64,000 bases of DNA from Roseococcus pinisoli (GTDB lineage Bacteria > Pseudomonadota > Alphaproteobacteria > Acetobacterales > Acetobacteraceae), in NCBI RefSeq assembly GCF_018413645.1, contig NZ_JAHCDA010000002.1:1054001-1118000 (forward strand). The letters run 5' to 3'. Positions 41,774 to 49,587 of the stretch are shown one piece after another; within the stretch, counting starts at the first letter, position 1, and every line of letters starts with the position of its first letter. Both the position numbers and the translations under genes were made by a program. The notes under the pieces are model-generated. The model had not been told where the DNA came from and did no database searches. It saw only the letters and a list, made by a program, of their open reading frames with translations.

Positions 41774-42011
41774 GATGCCGGAACTCCTTCCGGGCCGGAG
41801 AGGACCACCGGCCCGGTATCGCATCAAGTATAAAATCGTCTATTTCTCGTTTTTTACTTACCATTCTATAAAGTTTAGGCAAATTTACGTTTATATAAAA
41901 TTTGATTTACCATAAATATACAGAATATGTTGCGCTATTCATTTACAATGAAGGCGAATCCCGACTAGGTTCCCGACCACTATCGAACCCCAGTGACTTG
42001 GGAGCCCGCGG
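41774..42011. other. AT-rich divergent promoter region
   Basis: The gap separates the leftward epimerase gene from the rightward GT2 operon. Bases 41881-41940 have about 22 percent GC, in sharp contrast to the flanking genes. It must carry both promoters, but no consensus pair stands out on either strand. No gene is seen. Confidence 0.5.
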
Positions 42012-42992
42012 ATGCAGACCAGCATCATCTGCCCCGTCTTCAACACGGCCCCATCCCTGCTCACCGCCGCCGCCAGCTCCCTCCTCGATGACCGGTCCCC
42101 CTTTCTCCGGCAGCTCATCCTGGTGGACGATGCGTCGGACCGGCCGGATACGCTGAGCGCCCTCGACGCCCTCGCCGCGGCGGATCCGCGCGTCCTGCTG
42201 GTCCATGCGCCACGCAACCTGGGCCCCGCCGGCGCCCGCAACCTCGGCCTCGCCGCCGCGACCGAGGAATGGGTCGGCTTCCTGGATGCGGATGATGTCT
42301 GGCTTCCCGAGCAGCCCGCGCGTCTGCGGCGCCTGGCCGCGGCGCATCCCGAGGCCAGCTGGTTCGGCGTCAGCCACCGGCTGATCGACCCCAATGGCTC
42401 CTGGCGGCCGGCCCGACGCCTGACCTGCCCGGTGGCCAAAAGCCTCGGTGGGGGCGTGCTCCGCTTCGAGGCGCCCGCCCTCACCCGGATCCTGCTCAGC
42501 GACTTTTTGCTGCACCTTGGCGCCATGGTCGTCCGCCGCGCGTTGGTGAAGCAGGTCGGCGGTTTCGCCGAGGGGCTCTGCTACTTCGAGGACTTTCTCT
42601 TCATGGCCAAGCTCTCCACCCTCACCCCGCTCTTCTACCTGGGCGTCGACGGATATGGATGGCGCCGCGGGGGCGAGAGCCTCGTCACCAATCCGCGCCG
42701 CCTGGACCTGTCCTCGCTGCGCATGCATCGCATCGCCGCGCGCGACCCGGCGCTGCGCGACTACCGGCGCGAGATCCGGTGGGCGCGCTACAGCGCCATC
42801 AAGGGCCTGGCCGTCAACAACCTGCTGGCCGGCCGCCGCCGGCGTGCCCTGGCCATCGCGGTGCGCGGATGGACCATCGACCCGCGCGAGGTGCGCGACC
42901 TCCTGCTCTTCCTCCGCCTCTGGCTGCGGGGATCGGAGGAGGCCGGCGCCGCCTACAGCTCGACGGAGCGCTTCGGGGCGCGCGGCGCATGA
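42012..42992 (+). CDS. family 2 glycosyltransferase
   Basis: GT-A enzyme of 326 residues. It opens SIICPVFNTAPSLLTAAASS, then LILVDDASDRPDTLSAL, APRNLGPAGARNLGLAAA and the metal-site DAD in VGFLDADDVWLPEQPAR. Ribosome site and ATG at 42012 fit the fold start exactly. It is the first gene of a tight three-gene rightward operon whose second gene begins within its stop (ATGA). It probably adds a branch or main-chain sugar; donor unknown. The last 60 residues are helical and basic and could contact membrane or lipid-linked acceptor. Confidence 0.9.
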   Translation: MQTSIICPVFNTAPSLLTAAASSLLDDRSPFLRQLILVDDASDRPDTLSALDALAAADPRVLLVHAPRNLGPAGARNLGLAAATEEWVGFLDADDVWLPEQPARLRRLAAAHPEASWFGVSHRLIDPNGSWRPARRLTCPVAKSLGGGVLRFEAPALTRILLSDFLLHLGAMVVRRALVKQVGGFAEGLCYFEDFLFMAKLSTLTPLFYLGVDGYGWRRGGESLVTNPRRLDLSSLRMHRIAARDPALRDYRREIRWARYSAIKGLAVNNLLAGRRRRALAIAVRGWTIDPREVRDLLLFLRLWLRGSEEAGAAYSSTERFGARGA

Positions 42993-43915
42993 GGGCGGCG
43001 ATCTCCCCCGGCCTGAAGGACCTCGCGATCCGCGCGGCCTGCGCGGCCTGCGCCACCTATCTCCAGCGGATGCCGGGCCAGCTCGGCAAGGTTCCGCTTT
43101 GGGATCGGGTGGTGACGCGGCACCTGCTCTGGCGGCAGCTGGACATCGAGGCCCGCTCCAGCTTCGGCGCACGCTTCGCCGGCAGCTTCCCCGACAGCGT
43201 GCACGGCTTCCTCTATTTCTTCGGCGTCTGGGAGCCGGCGATCACCGCGCTCTACCGCGCCGCGCTGCGGCCGGGCGACACGGTGGTGGATATCGGCGCC
43301 AATGTCGGCACCCACGCGCTGCTCGCCGCCCATCTCGTCGGGCCGGAAGGGCAGGTCCATGCGGTGGAGGCCTCGCCCTGGATCCATGCGCGGCTGCGAC
43401 AGAACCTCGAGACCAACCGCGTGCGCAACGTGACGACCTACAACATGGCGGCCACGGCCGAGCCCGGCGAGGTCACGGTCTTCCTGCACGACGGCACGAA
43501 TCTCGGCGGGACCACCATCGTCGCGAGCGAGGCGGCGCGCGTGGGCGCTGCGCGGGAGGCCGTGGTGGAGGGCCGACCGATCGCCGACATCGTGCCGTTG
43601 GAGGCGCTGCTGGCCGCGCGCCTCATCAAGATCGACGTGGAGGGCGCGGAATGGCTCGTGCTCCAGGGCATGCGGGACCTGCTGCCGAGGCTCCGCCAGG
43701 AGGTGGAGATCCTGGTCGAGGTGAATCCCGGAGCGCTCGCGCAGTTCGGTGCCTCGCTGGAGGACTTCCTCGCACCCTTCAAGGCGGCTGGCTTCGAGCC
43801 CTTCGAGATCGCGAATCCCTATGAAGGCCGTTTCTACATCGAACGGCCGGCTCCTTTCTGCCGGCCGCTCGGCGGGAGCTCCGGCACGCTCGATCTCGGA
43901 TTCCGGCGCCCCTAG
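42989..43915 (+). CDS. FkbM-family methyltransferase
   Basis: SAM-dependent O-methyltransferase of 308 residues, likely modifying a sugar of the exopolysaccharide. The first 85 residues are an uncharacterised helical lead. The core shows PGDTVVDIGANVGTHALLAA (motif I), GQVHAVEASPWIHARL and the FkbM motif RLIKIDVEGAEWLVLQGM. The ATG at 42989 overlaps the GT2 stop, and its own stop is two bases before the next GT2 start. Confidence 0.9.
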   Translation: MRAAISPGLKDLAIRAACAACATYLQRMPGQLGKVPLWDRVVTRHLLWRQLDIEARSSFGARFAGSFPDSVHGFLYFFGVWEPAITALYRAALRPGDTVVDIGANVGTHALLAAHLVGPEGQVHAVEASPWIHARLRQNLETNRVRNVTTYNMAATAEPGEVTVFLHDGTNLGGTTIVASEAARVGAAREAVVEGRPIADIVPLEALLAARLIKIDVEGAEWLVLQGMRDLLPRLRQEVEILVEVNPGALAQFGASLEDFLAPFKAAGFEPFEIANPYEGRFYIERPAPFCRPLGGSSGTLDLGFRRP

Positions 43916-43917
43916 CG

Positions 43918-44925
43918 ATGATGGCCTCACTCCGCATCAGCGTCATCATTCCCACCTTCAATCGCGCCGCCCTGCTGAGGGAGACCCTGCGCCACGTGCT
44001 CGCGCAGACCTCCCCGGCGGAGGAGGTGATCGTCGTGGATGACGGCTCCACCGACGGCACGGCCGAGATGGTGGCCGCGGATTTCGCCCCCCAGGTGACG
44101 GTCCTCCGCATCGCGAATGCCGGCGACCTCGCCGCGCGGAACCACGGGCTTTCCGTCGCGACGGGCGATCTCGTCGCTTTCTGCGACAGCGACGATCTCT
44201 GGGACGCCGGCTTCCTGGCGGAGATGCGCGGCATCTGGCGACGGGAGCCCGGCCTCCGCGTGGCCTATGCGAATTTCCGCATCCTGGCCGAGACTGCTGA
44301 CCAAAAGGACGACAAGTTCGGCGACGCGCCGCCCGGCTTCTGGGAGGGAATGCGCGAGCTCGGAGAGGACCAGGCCGTCTTCGACCGGCCGATCGTCGAC
44401 CGGCTGGTCCGCTTCCAGCCCTTCTTCCCCTCCTGCATGGTCGCCGACCGCGAGTTCCTGCTCTCGATCGGCGGATGGGATGAAAGCGTGGGCCGCGTGG
44501 TCGGGACCGATTTCGCGACCGTCCTGCTCCTCGGCGAGCATGCGCCCTTCGGGGTCATCCGGCGGCCGCTGGTCAGCATCCGCAAGCACGAGGCGAATTA
44601 CTCGGGCGACGTGCAGACCATGAACCTGGGCGACGCCGCCATCCTCGAGCATGTACTGGCGCGGCGGCCCACCCTGCGCCCCCTGGCGCGGGAGATCACG
44701 GAGAGCATCGCGCGTCGCCGGCGCGAGGCCTTCGACATCGCCTTCGCCCGCCACGACTTCGAAGCCGTCCTCGCCATCGACGCGATGCTCGGCGCTTCCG
44801 GACGAAGCGCGTCCCAGCGCGTGAAGGCGATGGTCGCGCGGTGGCCGCCCCCGTTCAGCGGCCTGGCGGCGGCCTCCCTGCTGCGACTCGGCAGCTGGCG
44901 CGCCGGGACGTCATCGGCAGGCTGA
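43918..44925 (+). CDS. family 2 glycosyltransferase
   Basis: GT-A enzyme of 335 residues with the classical opening RISVIIPTFNRAALLRETLR, VIVVDDGSTDGTAEMVAADF and a DSDD metal site in LVAFCDSDDLWDAG. It starts two bases after the FkbM stop and ends the three-gene operon. Its 3' end overlaps the 3' end of the convergent lipoprotein gene by 15 bases. Donor and acceptor are unknown. Confidence 0.9.
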   Translation: MMASLRISVIIPTFNRAALLRETLRHVLAQTSPAEEVIVVDDGSTDGTAEMVAADFAPQVTVLRIANAGDLAARNHGLSVATGDLVAFCDSDDLWDAGFLAEMRGIWRREPGLRVAYANFRILAETADQKDDKFGDAPPGFWEGMRELGEDQAVFDRPIVDRLVRFQPFFPSCMVADREFLLSIGGWDESVGRVVGTDFATVLLLGEHAPFGVIRRPLVSIRKHEANYSGDVQTMNLGDAAILEHVLARRPTLRPLAREITESIARRRREAFDIAFARHDFEAVLAIDAMLGASGRSASQRVKAMVARWPPPFSGLAAASLLRLGSWRAGTSSAG

Positions 44926-46947
44926 GCGCGCGGCCTCGCGCGGCACGATGTTCAGGATCGGGTCGCGGCGGAACGCCTCCTGATGGGTGAAGGGCGCGCC
45001 CGCATTGCGCAGCCAGTGCCAGGCGGCCCGGGCCTGATCGTCACCCGTCACATCCGAGAGCATGGCCAGGGAGGCGAGGGCGAGCTGCGCATAATCGCCC
45101 TCCGTCTTCGACCAGCCATTGCCGTTGGAGAGGTTGCGGCCGCGCGTCGCCTGGCCGATCTCGGTCCAGCTGCGCAGCGGCGCGCTGGCATTGGCATCGG
45201 CATTGACCGCGATCAGATAGGCCGCGCCGTCATGCGGGGCGAAACCGCGCCGCTCGGACAGGAAGCGCCCGGTCAGGAAATTGCCCATCCATCGCAGCAC
45301 CGCGCCGGCATCCGCATTGCCGCGCCGCGCCGCCGCCGCGGCGGCGAAGGCGAAGTAGTCCTGCTGCCAGGGCGGCAGGAGGCCGGGAACGCCATATTCC
45401 CCCGGGATCCAGCCATGCGCCTCACCCTGCGCCGTGGTCCAGGCCGGGAGGCGGGAGCGCACCCAGGCCCAGTTGGCCGCGGCGGTGGCCTGCAGCCAGG
45501 GCTTCATGGGATCGTCGTCCGGCGTGGCCCAGGCCGCGCCGTCCAGCTGTCGCAGCGACCAGGCGGCGCCGCGCACCTGGTTGTTGCGCACGACATTCAC
45601 GCCTTCCGCCACGCCCGGACGGTCCGGCGTGCCACGCGTGCCGGTCCATTGCCCCAGGACGGACCAGGAGGACTGGGCCTGCAGCTCGTCGAGGAAGGCC
45701 CGCCGGCCGGTCAGAAGGTAGGGCACGGTCGAGAGATCGGGCTGATGCGCGCTGTCGAGCGTCCAGCCCGTATCGGCGGCGATGGGCTGCCGCAGCCCGC
45801 CGGGCGGCGGTCCGCCCCGCGCATCGGTCCAAAGGCGCGGCCAGCGCCGCGTATCCATCCAGCCACCGTCCCAGAAGTGCCAGGGAATGGCGCCGGCGGC
45901 CTCCGCCTGGCCGCTGGCGAAGGCGGCGGCGCGGGCATCGCCCGTCTGCAGCCAGATCGCCTGGGATTGCGTGACGGGGCCGATATCCGGGCGGGCGCCC
46001 GTCTGCGTCATGGTCTGCGCGATGAGGCGCGGATCCAGCGGCCGCGCCCAGGCCGGGGAGCGCGTGGCCTCGCCCAGCGTCGCGAGGAGGGCGGGCGACA
46101 CGCCGGTCGAAAGGTCGTAGCGCGGTACGGCGCCCGTCTCGGCAAGATAGGCCGCATCATGCCGGACGTGGGGCGGTGCCGGCCCCGTGCCCGCCAGGCG
46201 GCCCCAGCCGGTATACTGATGCTGCCGCGCGATCTGCGCACGCAGGACCTCCCGCCCATCCAGCGCCAGCCGCATCGAATAGGTCACGGGCCCGCCGCCC
46301 GCGCTCATGGCGCCGTCATTGCGCAGCCAGGGCTCGACCCAGAGGCTGCCATCGGCCCGGATCGCGAGATCCGCGACGAGCCGGAGGGAGGTGACGCCCA
46401 GATGCGTCAGCGGCACCGAGACCCGCGCCTGCGCTGCCAGCGGGCCGGACTGCCAGGGTCGCGCATCGGGGGCGGCCAAGGCCGTCCGCAACAGCTCGAC
46501 GAGGTCGATCCGGCGGTCGCCGACCCAGAGCTCGGCGCGGTGCGTGCCCATGAGCGCGGGCGCATCGAGCCGGCCGCCCGGCGCGCTGTCGCGCGTCAGC
46601 ACGACGCCCTGCCTGGCCCCGGCCGCGAGCGCCGGCGCCGCCAGCGCCATCACGGCGAAGCGCACCGAGCCGTCGGGATGGCGGGCCTTCACGTCGCATT
46701 GCGCGACCATGGGTCGGCCGTCGGCGAGACGGGCGCCGGCCGTGGCACCGCGCGGCAGATCGCCGGGCCGGAAGCACTGGCCGAAGACGACCACCGTATT
46801 GGCGGGCGCGCCCGTGCCCTCCAGCAGAAGGCCCACGACATCGCCCGGCCGGGTGGGGCACGGAAGCGCCGCACCGCCGGATTGCGCCATGGCGCAGGCC
46901 GGCAGCACCGGCAGGGCGGCGAGCGCCAGGGCCGCGCGGCGCCTCAT
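44911..46947 (-). CDS. putative lipoprotein or periplasmic glycan-active protein, RIFT-barrel/toroid-like
   Basis: A 678-residue paralogue of the first 650 residues of the CBM60 protein at 23671-26889. The N-terminus MRRRAALALAALPVLPAC carries a possible lipobox (LPAC, Cys18), so it is probably exported and lipid-anchored; a plain Sec cut near AMAQ is the alternative. The RIFT-barrel-like opening has CDVKARHPDGSVRFAVMALA. The shared toroid-like motifs are NNQVRGAAWSLRQLDGAAWA, GEAHGWIPGEYG, LPPWQQDYFAFAAAAAARRG, APHDGAAYLIAVN and NGNGWSKTEGDYAQLALA. It has no CBM modules. It is the last gene of the leftward prsK-containing operon and overlaps the preceding glycosyltransferase by four bases. 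A lyase or hydrolase acting on the exopolysaccharide in the periplasm is inferred. Confidence 0.75.
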   Translation of the reverse strand: MRRRAALALAALPVLPACAMAQSGGAALPCPTRPGDVVGLLLEGTGAPANTVVVFGQCFRPGDLPRGATAGARLADGRPMVAQCDVKARHPDGSVRFAVMALAAPALAAGARQGVVLTRDSAPGGRLDAPALMGTHRAELWVGDRRIDLVELLRTALAAPDARPWQSGPLAAQARVSVPLTHLGVTSLRLVADLAIRADGSLWVEPWLRNDGAMSAGGGPVTYSMRLALDGREVLRAQIARQHQYTGWGRLAGTGPAPPHVRHDAAYLAETGAVPRYDLSTGVSPALLATLGEATRSPAWARPLDPRLIAQTMTQTGARPDIGPVTQSQAIWLQTGDARAAAFASGQAEAAGAIPWHFWDGGWMDTRRWPRLWTDARGGPPPGGLRQPIAADTGWTLDSAHQPDLSTVPYLLTGRRAFLDELQAQSSWSVLGQWTGTRGTPDRPGVAEGVNVVRNNQVRGAAWSLRQLDGAAWATPDDDPMKPWLQATAAANWAWVRSRLPAWTTAQGEAHGWIPGEYGVPGLLPPWQQDYFAFAAAAAARRGNADAGAVLRWMGNFLTGRFLSERRGFAPHDGAAYLIAVNADANASAPLRSWTEIGQATRGRNLSNGNGWSKTEGDYAQLALASLAMLSDVTGDDQARAAWHWLRNAGAPFTHQEAFRRDPILNIVPREAARSACR

Positions 46948-48137
46948 GCCAGCACCCGGCGGAAGAGGGCGATCTGGCCCGCCGTCGTCGCATCCCAGCC
47001 GAAGCGCTCGGCATAGGCACGGGTAGCCGCGCGCGAGGGCGGGGCCGCCAGCAGGGCACGGACCGCGGTGGCGATGGTGTCCGGCGTTGTCTCGTCCAGC
47101 ACCATCCCGGCCTCCGGCGCGGCCACGGCCTCGCGGCTGCCCCAGGCGGGGCTGGCGATGACGGGCGTTCCGCAGGCCATCGCCTCGAGCAGGACATTCG
47201 CCCAGCCTTCGCGGCTGGAGGCGAGGATCATCACGTCGGCGGCGTTGTAGAAGCGCGGCAGATCCTCATGCGCCTGCAGACCGGCGAAGCGGACGCGATC
47301 CGCCACGCCGAGGCGCCGGGCCAGCCCCTCCAGCGCCGCACGCTCCGGCCCCTCGCCCACCACGACCAACTGATGGCCGGGCAGCGCGGGCAGCGCACCG
47401 ATGACGAGGTCATGCCCCTTGCGGGGGATGAGATGGCCGATGGTGAGCAAGGTCGGCATCGCCGAGGGAATGCGCGCCACCGCCGGGCGGAAGGCATGGA
47501 GGTCCACGCCGTTGCGCAGGACCGTCACCTTCTCCGGTGGTGCGCCGAGCTCCACAAGGCCGCCCTTCAGCCCCTCGCTTACGGCGATGAGCGCCGCAGC
47601 CTCCCGCATCGCCTCCTGGATCAGGCGGCGCGGCAGCGCGTATCGCGGCAGCTGGCTGGTGTCCGAGCCGCGGGCGGTGATCACCACGGGAAGGCCGAAT
47701 TCGCGGCCGAGGCGGATGGCCGCGACGCCATCCGGATAGAGATAATGCGCGTCGATCGCGTCGAAGCGGGCGCCCTCCGCCCAGAGGCGCCGCAGGACAC
47801 GGCGGGCGGCGGCCAGCACGGCCAGGGGCGCGGTGTACATCCCGAGCCCGGGCGGAGCCAGGAAGCGGGGATGGTGCACGGTGATCCCATGCCGCGTCTC
47901 GCAGGCCGGCACCGACCTGCCCCGCCCCGGGAACCAGGGCACGGGCGCCAGCACCTCGGCCCGGGCCTCACCGCCGGCGAGAAGATGCCGGAGGCGATTC
48001 TCGACGAAGACGCCATGATGCGGCCGCGCCGGGCTTGGGTAGAGGGTGCTGAAGGTCAGCAGTCGCAGCGGCGCGGGCGCGCCAGCCGCGGGCGCGGGCT
48101 TCGGCGGCCTGACGGGCGCCGTCCGGGTTGCCGACAT
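46944..48137 (-). CDS. family 4 glycosyltransferase
   Basis: GT-B glycosyltransferase of 397 residues. After a Pro/Ala-rich lead of 20 residues the fold opens LRLLTFSTLYPSPARPHHGV, typical of exosortase-associated GT4 enzymes that end in the donor site ASSREGWANVLLEAMACGTP. Also seen are VTVLRNGVDLHAFRPAV and LLTIGHLIPRKGHDLVIGAL. Its 5' end overlaps the small membrane-protein frame by 170 bases and its stop overlaps the lipoprotein start (ATGA), so the three are coupled. It probably completes the repeat unit; donor unknown. Confidence 0.9.
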   Translation of the reverse strand: MSATRTAPVRPPKPAPAAGAPAPLRLLTFSTLYPSPARPHHGVFVENRLRHLLAGGEARAEVLAPVPWFPGRGRSVPACETRHGITVHHPRFLAPPGLGMYTAPLAVLAAARRVLRRLWAEGARFDAIDAHYLYPDGVAAIRLGREFGLPVVITARGSDTSQLPRYALPRRLIQEAMREAAALIAVSEGLKGGLVELGAPPEKVTVLRNGVDLHAFRPAVARIPSAMPTLLTIGHLIPRKGHDLVIGALPALPGHQLVVVGEGPERAALEGLARRLGVADRVRFAGLQAHEDLPRFYNAADVMILASSREGWANVLLEAMACGTPVIASPAWGSREAVAAPEAGMVLDETTPDTIATAVRALLAAPPSRAATRAYAERFGWDATTAGQIALFRRVLA

Positions 48138-48261
48138 CAGGCTTCTCCTCGCGCATGTCGAAGGGCCACCAGTAGCGGTCCTCCGCGCCCGGGTTGCGCG
48201 CCGCCCAGACGGCTAGCCAGGCCATGCCGCCCAGCATGGCGACGAAGTAGAGCGAATCCAT
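47968..48261 (-). CDS. small membrane protein overlapping the glycosyltransferase gene
   Basis: Up to 97 residues, starting MDSLYFVAMLGGMAWLAVWA (one membrane segment) and continuing ARNPGAEDRYWWPFDMREEK. The ATG at 48261 has a good ribosome site (ggag, 8 bases away) and lies 12 bases after the O-ligase stop, so it fits the operon. The first 41 codons are in otherwise empty DNA; the rest overlaps the next gene in another frame and may be less constrained. No family is recognised. It may be an accessory of the ligase beside it. Confidence 0.6.
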   Translation of the reverse strand: MDSLYFVAMLGGMAWLAVWAARNPGAEDRYWWPFDMREEKPDVGNPDGARQAAEARARGWRARAAATADLQHPLPKPGAAASWRLRRESPPASSRRR

Positions 48262-48273
48262 GCCGTGTCTCCG

Positions 48274-49581
48274 TCATGCGGTGCGCCACCCAGGCTGCGG
48301 GGCGCGGGTCCCCGGCCAGGTGCTCGCGCGTGCAGCGGCAGGCGCCACCGCACGCCGCACCTGCGTCCAGGCCGCGCCGATCACCACCAGCAGCGTCCAG
48401 TAGAAGTCCCAGTAGCTCAGCGAGAGGAAGGTGCCGCTCACCAGATAGGCCACGATCGAGACCTGGCTCATGCGCGCCAGGTCATAGGCCCAGGAGAGCT
48501 CGGGCTTCCCACGCGTCGCGCCGATGAGCCGCTGCGCCCAGAAGAGGCCCATCAACGTCATGCCGAGCCAGACCGCGAAGGTGACGAAGCCCTGCTCGCC
48601 CAGCAGCTCGAACCAGATGCTGTGCACCGCGCGCGCCGGCCCGCCGGGCGCCACCCGATCCACGACCTCGCGGTTGTAGGGCCCCGTGAAGCCGGAGCCG
48701 ACGAGCGGCCGCTCCAGCGCGAGCTTCCAGGAGATACCCCAGAGCACCAGGCGCTCCGTGGCCGAGCCGTCCTCCTGATACTCGGTGATGCTGTTCATGC
48801 GGTCCATCCACTGGGGCGGCATGAAGGTGATCGCGCCCGTCAGCGCCACGGCCAGCATGGCCGCGGAGAGGATCTTGGAGTCGCTGCGCCACCACAGCAC
48901 CGCCACCACCGCACCGAGGCCGAGGAGCGCTCCGCGCGAGTAGCTGCTGACCACGGCCAGCAGCGTCAGCGCCATGGCGACGGCCAGGCCCACGCGGACG
49001 ATGTGGTGCCGGGACTGGAGCCGCAGGTAGTTCATGAGCGGCAGCGTCACCAGCATCGCGGCGGCGAGGTGGTTGTTGTCGTTGATCATCGTCTGCGGCG
49101 GGCCCCAGACGCGATAGTTGCCGCCGGTCATGATGGCGAAGATGCCGCCGCGCACGCCGTAATAGCCGATGGCGATCACCATCGCCCAGACGACGCCATG
49201 GATGCGCCGCCGCTCGGTCAGCAGCGCCGAGGTCAGGATCAGGCCCAGGATCACCTTCATCACGGCATCGTGCTTGGCCCAGACCTCGGCCGGCACGCCG
49301 AGCGCCGTCACGGAGGTGACGGTGATGCAGGTCAGCAGCGCCAGCAGCAGCCAGGTCATCGCATCCACCCGCGGCCGCGTGATCTCGGTGGAAACCACCG
49401 CGCCGATCAGCGTCGCGGCGAAGATGGCAACCGCCCAGGGCAGCTCCATCGCCACGCCGTAGACCAGCCGGTGCGGATTCATGAAAGAGATCCAGCACCA
49501 CAGCAGGATGCCCACGAAAGGCCGGAACACCGCCAGCGGCAGCAGCCCGGCCATGGTCAGGATGAAGACGGCGTCGCGCAT
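48274..49581 (-). CDS. putative O-glycosylation ligase/polymerase, exosortase-A-associated (Wzy-like)
   Basis: Inner-membrane protein of 435 residues with 10 or more hydrophobic segments, of the O-antigen ligase/polymerase superfamily. The opening MRDAVFILTMAGLLPLAVFR and the following WCWISFMNPHRLVYGVAMEL are characteristic of the exosortase-A-associated O-glycosylation ligase family. The Wzy_C-like loop has VVSSYSRGALLGLGAVVAVL, and a large periplasmic segment includes GSGFTGPYNREVVDRVAPGG. It would act in the periplasm by transferring or polymerising lipid-linked polysaccharide. It lies between prsT and the small membrane protein in the same operon. Confidence 0.9.
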   Translation of the reverse strand: MRDAVFILTMAGLLPLAVFRPFVGILLWCWISFMNPHRLVYGVAMELPWAVAIFAATLIGAVVSTEITRPRVDAMTWLLLALLTCITVTSVTALGVPAEVWAKHDAVMKVILGLILTSALLTERRRIHGVVWAMVIAIGYYGVRGGIFAIMTGGNYRVWGPPQTMINDNNHLAAAMLVTLPLMNYLRLQSRHHIVRVGLAVAMALTLLAVVSSYSRGALLGLGAVVAVLWWRSDSKILSAAMLAVALTGAITFMPPQWMDRMNSITEYQEDGSATERLVLWGISWKLALERPLVGSGFTGPYNREVVDRVAPGGPARAVHSIWFELLGEQGFVTFAVWLGMTLMGLFWAQRLIGATRGKPELSWAYDLARMSQVSIVAYLVSGTFLSLSYWDFYWTLLVVIGAAWTQVRRAVAPAAARASTWPGTRAPQPGWRTA

Positions 49582-49587
49582 CCGGGA

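Noticed and set aside
44983-47016. A 677-codon rightward open frame opposite the lipoprotein paralogue
   Set aside because: Antisense shadow; the leftward frame has a signal peptide and a paralogue, this one has neither.
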